From the NCBI RefSeq assembly GCF_003269065.1, contig NZ_QLTA01000033.1:1-62864 (forward strand): DNA of 62,864 bases, written 5' to 3'. Shown piece by piece: positions 58,492-62,864 of this stretch. Source of the stretch: Paracidovorax anthurii (GTDB lineage: Bacteria; Pseudomonadota; Gammaproteobacteria; Burkholderiales; Burkholderiaceae_C). A model generated the notes under the pieces. The model was not told the origin of the DNA. It searched no databases and saw only the letters and a program-made list of their open reading frames with translations. The translations under genes and the position numbers were made by a program. Every line of letters starts with the position of its first letter. Within the stretch, counting starts at the first letter, position 1.

Positions 58492-60372
58492 TCAGGCGCT
58501 GCCGGCCGGCGGCCCGGAGCCCTCGCCGGCGGGGGGCACGTCTACCGGGGCGGCCGCGCGTTCCTGCCGCTCCTTGGCCATCTGCTCCACCAGCTGCTGG
58601 CGGCCCTGCTTGGCCACGGCGATCATCTTGGCGCGGTCCTTGTGGTGCGGGTACATGCGGTCGACCAGGGCGATGTTGTGCGCGCGGAAGCGGTCGGCGA
58701 GCGCCCCGGCCTCGGCGGCGGGCAGGCCCATCACCTCCAGCACGGTGCGCGCGGTCTTGAGGCTGGACTCGAATACCTCGCGCTCCACGCGCGTCACGCC
58801 CAGGTCGCGCAGGGCGTTCCAGTGCGTCACGTCGCGCGCGCGGGCCACGATCTCCAGCTGCGGGAAATGCTTGCGCGCGGTTTTCACGATCTTGAGCGAC
58901 TGCTCGGTGTCGTCCACCGCCACCACCAGCACGCGCGCCTGTCCGGCGCCCGCGATGCGCAGCAGGTCGAGCCGCGTGGCATCGCCGTAGAACACGCGGT
59001 AGCCGAAGGTGTGGGCCACCTCCAGCATCTCCACGCTGTGGTCCAGCACGGTGGCCGGCACGCCCTGGGCCAGCATCATGCGCGCCACGATCTGCCCGTA
59101 GCGGCCGAAGCCCGCGATGATGACCGGCGCTTCCTGCGGCTCGGTGATCTCCTGGGCGGCGGGCGGGGACCGGCCGTCCAGCCGCGCGTAGCGGCGCAGC
59201 AGGGCACGGTCGAGCACCGCGAGCAGCAGCGGGCCGAGCAGCATCGACAGCGCCACCGCGCCGATGAGCAGCGAGGCGGTCTCGCCCGGGATGGCGCCTG
59301 CCGTCGCGCCGGCCTGGAACACCACGAACGCGAATTCGCCGCCCTGCGCGAGCAGCAGCGTGAACACGGGCCGTTCCTGGTAGGGCATGCGCGTGGCGCG
59401 CGCCAGCGCGTAGATGACCGCCGCCTTGACCGCGAGGAAGCCGACGAGCAGCGCCAGCATGGTCCACGGCGAGCGCAGCAGCGCGCCGAAGTCGATGCTC
59501 ATGCCCACGGCCATGAAGAACAGGCCCAGCAGCAGGCCCTTGAAGGGCTCCAGGTCGGTCTCCAGCTCGCGGCGGTATTCGCTCTCGGCCAGCAGTACGC
59601 CGGCCAGGAAGGCGCCCAGCGCCATCGACAGCCCCACGGCCAGCATCAGCATGGCGGTGGCCACCACCAGCAGCAGCGCGGCGGCGGTGAAGATCTCCGG
59701 TGTGCGGCTGCGGGCGATCCAGCGCAGCAGCGGCCGCAGCAGCAGGCGCCCGCCCAGCACGATGCCGCCCACCACGCCGACGATCTTGGCGGCCTCCAGC
59801 GCCAGCCCGCTGGCCGAATGCGGCTGGGCCGTGCCCGCGGCCCCCTCGGCACCTGCGGCCAGCAACGGCAGCAGCGCGAGGATCGGGATCGCGGCCACGT
59901 CCTGGAAAAGCAGGATCGAGAACGCCTTCTGCCCGCCGTCGGTGCGCAGCAGGTTGCGCTCGCCCAGCACCTGCAGCGCGATCGCCGTGGAGGAGAGCGC
60001 CAGCCCCAGCGCCCCCACCAGCGCGATGCGCCACGGCAGGCCGCAGGCCCAGGCTACCGCCCACAGCAGGGCCGCGCAGCCCAGCACCTGGGCGCTGCCC
60101 AGCCCGAAGATCGGGCGGCGCAGGCTCCAGAGCCGGCTGGGCTGCAACTCCAGCCCCACGAGGAACAGCATCAGCACCACGCCGAACTCCGCGAAGTGCA
60201 GGATGTCCTGCACGTTGCTCACGAGTCCCCAGCCCCAGGGGCCGATCGCGATGCCCGCCGCGAGGTAGCCGATGATCGCGCCCAGCCCGAGCGCCCGCGC
60301 GATGGGCACCGCCAGCACGGCGGCGCCGAGGTAGAGGAATCCGTAGGTGAGCCAGGAAGGGGCGTGGGCCAT
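58492..60372 (-). CDS. Kef-type K+/H+ antiporter (CPA2 family with RCK domain)
   Basis: 626 residues. About 12 membrane helices (GLGAIIGYLAAGIAIGPWGW, FGVVLMLFLVGLELQPSRLW, ALSSTAIALQVL, FQDVAAIPILALLPLL) are followed by a cytosolic RCK/TrkA-N domain (IIAGFGRYGQIVARMMLAQG, VFYGDATRLDLLRIAGAG). KefB/KefC relatives export K+ on glutathione-adduct stress. No KefF/KefG partner adjoins. I chose ATG 60372, directly before MAHAPSWLTYGFLY; the longer ORF adds a polar tail. Confidence 0.9.
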   Translation of the reverse strand: MAHAPSWLTYGFLYLGAAVLAVPIARALGLGAIIGYLAAGIAIGPWGWGLVSNVQDILHFAEFGVVLMLFLVGLELQPSRLWSLRRPIFGLGSAQVLGCAALLWAVAWACGLPWRIALVGALGLALSSTAIALQVLGERNLLRTDGGQKAFSILLFQDVAAIPILALLPLLAAGAEGAAGTAQPHSASGLALEAAKIVGVVGGIVLGGRLLLRPLLRWIARSRTPEIFTAAALLLVVATAMLMLAVGLSMALGAFLAGVLLAESEYRRELETDLEPFKGLLLGLFFMAVGMSIDFGALLRSPWTMLALLVGFLAVKAAVIYALARATRMPYQERPVFTLLLAQGGEFAFVVFQAGATAGAIPGETASLLIGAVALSMLLGPLLLAVLDRALLRRYARLDGRSPPAAQEITEPQEAPVIIAGFGRYGQIVARMMLAQGVPATVLDHSVEMLEVAHTFGYRVFYGDATRLDLLRIAGAGQARVLVVAVDDTEQSLKIVKTARKHFPQLEIVARARDVTHWNALRDLGVTRVEREVFESSLKTARTVLEVMGLPAAEAGALADRFRAHNIALVDRMYPHHKDRAKMIAVAKQGRQQLVEQMAKERQERAAAPVDVPPAGEGSGPPAGSA

Positions 60373-60536
60373 GGGCGCGACAGCGGGCGTGGAGGCGATA
60401 GAGGTGATGGGGCAGGGGATGGGCCCGGCGCGCGGGCGGTGCGTGGCCGATTGTGCACCGTTAAGATCGGTCCACTGCCCCGCCGCGCGCCAGCGCGGGG
60501 CCGGCCCTTCCCTTTCGTTTTTTTCCACCGCATCCC

Positions 60537-61175
60537 ATGGACCTGCACACCTGGCTCGCCTTCCTGGCCGCCGCCTGCCTCATCGCCCTCTCGCCCGGCT
60601 CGGGCGCCGTGCTGTCCATGAGCCACGGGCTCTCCTATGGCGTGCGCCGCACGGGCGCCACCATCCTCGGGCTGCAACTGGGCCTGCTGCTCGTGCTGGT
60701 GATCGCGGGGGCGGGCGTGGGCTCGCTGCTGCTGGCCTCCGAGGCCGCGTTCAGCGCCGTGAAGGTGCTGGGCGCCTGCTACCTCATCTATCTCGGTTTC
60801 ACCCAGTGGCGCGCGGGCGGCGCCTCGCCGCTGCAGGAGGGCGCCAGCGCTCCGGCCGGCTCCTGGCGCAAGCGCTGCGCCACGGGCTTCCTCACCAACG
60901 CCACCAACCCGAAGGGGATCATCTTCATGGTGGCCGTGCTGCCGCAGTTCATCACCGAGTCCCGGCCCCTGTGGACGCAGCTGCTGGTGATGGGCGCCAC
61001 CATGGTGGCGGTGGACCTCACGGTGATGCACGGCTATGCCGCCGGCGCGAGCGCGCTGCGGCGCCTGCTCAGGAGTCAGCGTGCCGTGCGCAACCAGAAC
61101 CGCCTGTTCGGCGGCCTGCTCATGGCCGTGGGCGCGGGACTGTTCTTCGTCAAGCGCGGCGGCCAGCACGCCTGA
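60537..61175 (+). CDS. LysE/RhtB-family amino acid exporter
   Basis: 212 residues with six hydrophobic segments. The N-terminus LAFLAAACLIALSPGSGAVL carries the family SPGP-like motif. GVRRTGATILGLQLGLLLVL, VKVLGACYLIYLGFTQWRAG and FLTNATNPKGIIFMVAVLPQ are typical of RhtB/LysE transporters, which export homoserine, threonine or other amino acids. It is divergent from the Kef gene; no LysR regulator adjoins. Confidence 0.92.
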   Translation: MDLHTWLAFLAAACLIALSPGSGAVLSMSHGLSYGVRRTGATILGLQLGLLLVLVIAGAGVGSLLLASEAAFSAVKVLGACYLIYLGFTQWRAGGASPLQEGASAPAGSWRKRCATGFLTNATNPKGIIFMVAVLPQFITESRPLWTQLLVMGATMVAVDLTVMHGYAAGASALRRLLRSQRAVRNQNRLFGGLLMAVGAGLFFVKRGGQHA

Positions 61176-61176
61176 G

Positions 61177-61198
61177 ATTGCTATATTTTTAATAGCTG
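61177..61198. repeat. GCTATA...ATAGC palindrome, dispersed family member
   Basis: ATTGCTATATTTTTAATAGC lies 1 bp after the LysE stop. Related palindromes occur at 4381-4401, 11898-11918 and 34293-34312. Here the central T run could let it act as a terminator. Confidence 0.55.
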
Positions 61199-61315
61199 AC
61201 TATGTAGATTCGACGGCGACATGGAAGGGATTTGACGTAAAGTTGTATTCCCGGGCGGCGCGGCGCTACCATCGGCACCCATCCCTGAACGAGTTCCGTA
61301 ACCGAGGAGTCGCAC

Positions 61316-61936
61316 ATGCCCGTGATCGCAGTGGCCAACCCCAAGGGGGGCGTCGGCAAGTCCACCCTCGCCATGAACGTGGCCGGCTATTTCGCGAGCC
61401 AGGGCCGCACGGTGGCGCTGGGAGACCTGGACCCCCAGCAGTCCTCGCGGCTGTGGCGCAGCCTGCGGCCGGCGGCCGCGCGGCCGATCGCCGACTGGGA
61501 CACGCCCGCTGGCGGGGCGCCGCGCCCGCCGCGCGATGCCACCCATGCCGTGCTCGACACCCCGGCGGGCCTGCACGGCGCGCCCCTCAAGGAGGTGCTC
61601 AAGCTGGCCGACAAGGTGCTCGTGCCGCTGCAGCCCAGCGTGTTCGACATCTTCGCCACGCGCAGCTTCCTCGACGAACTGGCCGCCCACCGGCAGGCGG
61701 CGCACACGCGCATCGGCATCGTCGGCATGCGCGTGGACTCCCGCACCATCGCGGCCGACAAGCTGCAGGAATTCGTCGAGGGCCTGGGCCTGCCCGTGCT
61801 CGGCATGCTGCGCGACACGCAGAACTACATCCACCTGGCCGCGCAGGGCCTGTCGCTGTTCGACGTGGCGCCCGGCCGCGTCGCGCGCGACCTGGAGCAG
61901 TGGCAACCCATCTGCGAGTGGCTGGGCCAGGACTGA
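61316..61936 (+). CDS. ParA-family ATPase (MinD/ParA-like, orphan)
   Basis: 206 residues. The deviant Walker A is KGGVGKST (10-17) in [20 protein letters not shown], with switch region [11 protein letters not shown] and Walker B in [12 protein letters not shown]. The C-terminal half has [20 protein letters not shown]. It is short for chromosomal ParA and has no ParB neighbour, so it may place another cargo (chemoreceptor, flagellum, polymer granule). A GAGGAG ribosome site precedes the ATG. Confidence 0.88.
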   Translation: MPVIAVANPKGGVGKSTLAMNVAGYFASQGRTVALGDLDPQQSSRLWRSLRPAAARPIADWDTPAGGAPRPPRDATHAVLDTPAGLHGAPLKEVLKLADKVLVPLQPSVFDIFATRSFLDELAAHRQAAHTRIGIVGMRVDSRTIAADKLQEFVEGLGLPVLGMLRDTQNYIHLAAQGLSLFDVAPGRVARDLEQWQPICEWLGQD

Positions 61937-62087
61937 TGCGGCCCGGCCGCGCCGGCTGTCGCCTGCGGGGCAATCCGCCGCGCGCTGCACGCACTACAGT
62001 GCGCAGCATGACAAAAAGCCCCAACGCTCCCTCGCCGCGCATGGCCTCACCCCAGGGGCGCGCTTTTCATCCCGGGGTGCGCTGGCA

Positions 62088-62555
62088 ATGAAAAAGACCT
62101 TCCAGTCGTATTCCGAACTGGCCGCCTGCGTTGGCAGCGAGGTGGCCGTCACCGAATGGATCACCGTCACGCAGGAGCAGGTGAACCAGTTCGCCGAGGC
62201 CACGGGCGACCGACAGTGGATCCACGTCGATCCCGAGCGCGCGGCGCAGGGGCCGTTCGGCGCGCCGATCGCGCACGGCTTCCTCACCCTCTCGCTGCTG
62301 CCGCGCTTCTTCGAATCGGCCTTCGCCATCGAGGGCGCGCGCATGGGCGTCAACTACGGCCTCAACCGCGTGCGCTTCATGTCCCCCGTGCCGGTGGGCA
62401 GCCGGCTGCGCGCGCGGCTCGCACTGCTGGCCTGCGAGCCGGCCGCGCCCGACGGCGTGCAGATGACCTGGCAGGCCACCATCGAGCGCGAGGGCGCCGA
62501 CAAGCCCGCCTGCGTGGCCGAATCGCTCACCCGCAGCTACGGCGCGGCGCCCTGA
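62088..62555 (+). CDS. MaoC-like (R)-specific enoyl-CoA hydratase
   Basis: 155 residues with hot-dog fold motifs: VTQEQVNQFAEATGDRQWIH, FGAPIAHGFLTLSLLPRFFE and YGLNRVRFMSPVPVGSRLRA. The Asp/His pair (GDRQWIH, APIAHGF) is intact. It hydrates enoyl-CoA to (R)-3-hydroxyacyl-CoA, useful in fatty acid breakdown or PHA synthesis. An upstream 27-codon ORF starting at ATG 62008 ends with a stop that overlaps this ATG (ATGA). It might couple translation but could be chance. Confidence 0.9.
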   Translation: MKKTFQSYSELAACVGSEVAVTEWITVTQEQVNQFAEATGDRQWIHVDPERAAQGPFGAPIAHGFLTLSLLPRFFESAFAIEGARMGVNYGLNRVRFMSPVPVGSRLRARLALLACEPAAPDGVQMTWQATIEREGADKPACVAESLTRSYGAAP

Positions 62556-62590
62556 GCCGGCCCGGCGATGAAAAAAAGCCCGCCAGGGCA

Positions 62591-62624
62591 ATGCCAGTCA
62601 GTTAACAGCTGACTGGCATTTTTT
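62591..62624 (+). terminator. hairpin and T run after maoC, at the end of an IS
   Basis: ATGCCAGTCAG and CTGACTGGCAT form a perfect 11-bp stem with loop TTAACAG, followed by TTTTTT. It can terminate maoC transcription. On the other strand the same bases encode the last residues (CQSAVN) of an IS4-type transposase, so it is probably the IS end that doubles as terminator. Confidence 0.75.
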
Positions 62625-62864
62625 CGTTGGGAACTTGTGCGCTCTGTTTTTGACCTCGCGCGGGTAGGTTCGCTCAGGTCGCCGTGGCGGTAGGACGAAG
62701 TAGTGGGCCTGTTGCAGCAACTGATCCAGCCGTTGGGGCAGCGTGCCCGGTGTGGCGAGGCTGGCCGAGTTGAGCAGACCGACGATGGCATGCTGGGCCG
62801 TATGGAAGCTGATGCGCACAGGCTGCACGCCCGCGTGCTCAGCCATCTTACGCATCCATCGGCG
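62598..62864 (-). CDS. IS4-family transposase, C-terminal part (cut by window edge)
   Basis: About 88 residues: WMRKMAEHAGVQPVRISFHT, QHAIVGLLNSASLATPGTLP, LDQLLQQAHYFVLPPRRPER, then TYPREVKNRAHKFPTKKCQS and stop. This tail (YFVLPPRRPERTYPREVK) is typical of IS4-group DDE transposases. The catalytic domain is outside the window. It follows the MaoC gene convergently. Confidence 0.85.
   Translation of the reverse strand, partial: RRWMRKMAEHAGVQPVRISFHTAQHAIVGLLNSASLATPGTLPQRLDQLLQQAHYFVLPPRRPERTYPREVKNRAHKFPTKKCQSAVN

Noticed and set aside
57430-60621. 1063-codon plus-strand ORF antisense to mdcR and the Kef gene
   Set aside because: It is the shadow of two well-supported minus-strand genes.
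62008-62091. 27-codon ORF ending in ATGA overlap with maoC, considered as a leader peptide gene
   Set aside because: No regulatory codon runs, no clear ribosome site and no attenuator structure; kept only as a remark under maoC.

Overview
The window is high-GC DNA from a betaproteobacterium of the family Comamonadaceae, most likely a plant-associated Acidovorax/Paracidovorax (avenae/citrulli type). The taxon is inferred from gene content: a perfect plant-inducible-promoter (PIP) box in front of a type III chaperone-effector locus, an IclR-type pca regulator beside pcaIJF, a complete malonate decarboxylase operon, cytochrome c4, TamAB and a TonB/PepSY iron-uptake set. No rRNA, CRISPR array or replication origin was seen.

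Layout. 1-3.7 kb is a graveyard of insertion sequences (IS5-type, IS3-group, IS2-group) around a fragment of a P2-like phage late control D gene, ending at tRNA-Arg(CCT). This looks like prophage or island debris downstream of the tRNA. A 96-aa membrane protein behind a LexA-type SOS box follows. 4.4-13.6 kb is one minus-strand operon: MoxR ATPase, small membrane protein, GNAT acetyltransferase, VWA protein, TamA, TamB. A divergent cytochrome c4 gene follows. 14.5-24.1 kb is the most unusual region: an eight-gene, tightly spaced minus-strand operon. It encodes five or six unrecognised proteins with the look of TULIP/P47-type lipid-binding proteins, a papain-like cysteine protease with an intact triad, and a long-chain isoprenyl diphosphate synthase. 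I propose it as an undescribed lipid- or isoprenoid-handling system. 24.7-27.8 kb holds a sensory GGDEF-EAL protein and a DUF1841 protein.

27.9-32.5 kb is a type III secretion locus on the minus strand: PIP box, tandem-CesT-like chaperone, Ser/Thr-rich candidate effector, and a second candidate effector whose 5' region was displaced by a 261-bp duplicate of the pcaJ-pcaF junction. 32.6-38.0 kb carries pcaR and, divergently, pcaI-pcaJ-pcaF-SDR-Bug receptor (terminal beta-ketoadipate pathway). Cytochrome b561 and a TolC-MFP-RND efflux operon follow. 44.8-49.4 kb is a Fur-box-associated iron uptake operon (TonB receptor, PepSY protein, two small membrane proteins). 49.5-58.4 kb is the malonate decarboxylase operon with its MatC-like carrier and LysR regulator. 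It is interrupted between mdcA and mdcC by a 268-bp inverted-repeat element flanked by a TAA duplication. The right end carries a Kef-type exchanger, LysE exporter, ParA-like ATPase, MaoC hydratase and the tail of an IS4-type transposase.

Several families of short dispersed palindromic elements sit at, and sometimes overlap, gene termini (near 4.2-4.4, 11.9, 32.6, 34.3, 38.0, 54 and 61.2 kb). All assignments come from reading the sequence. No database search was run.
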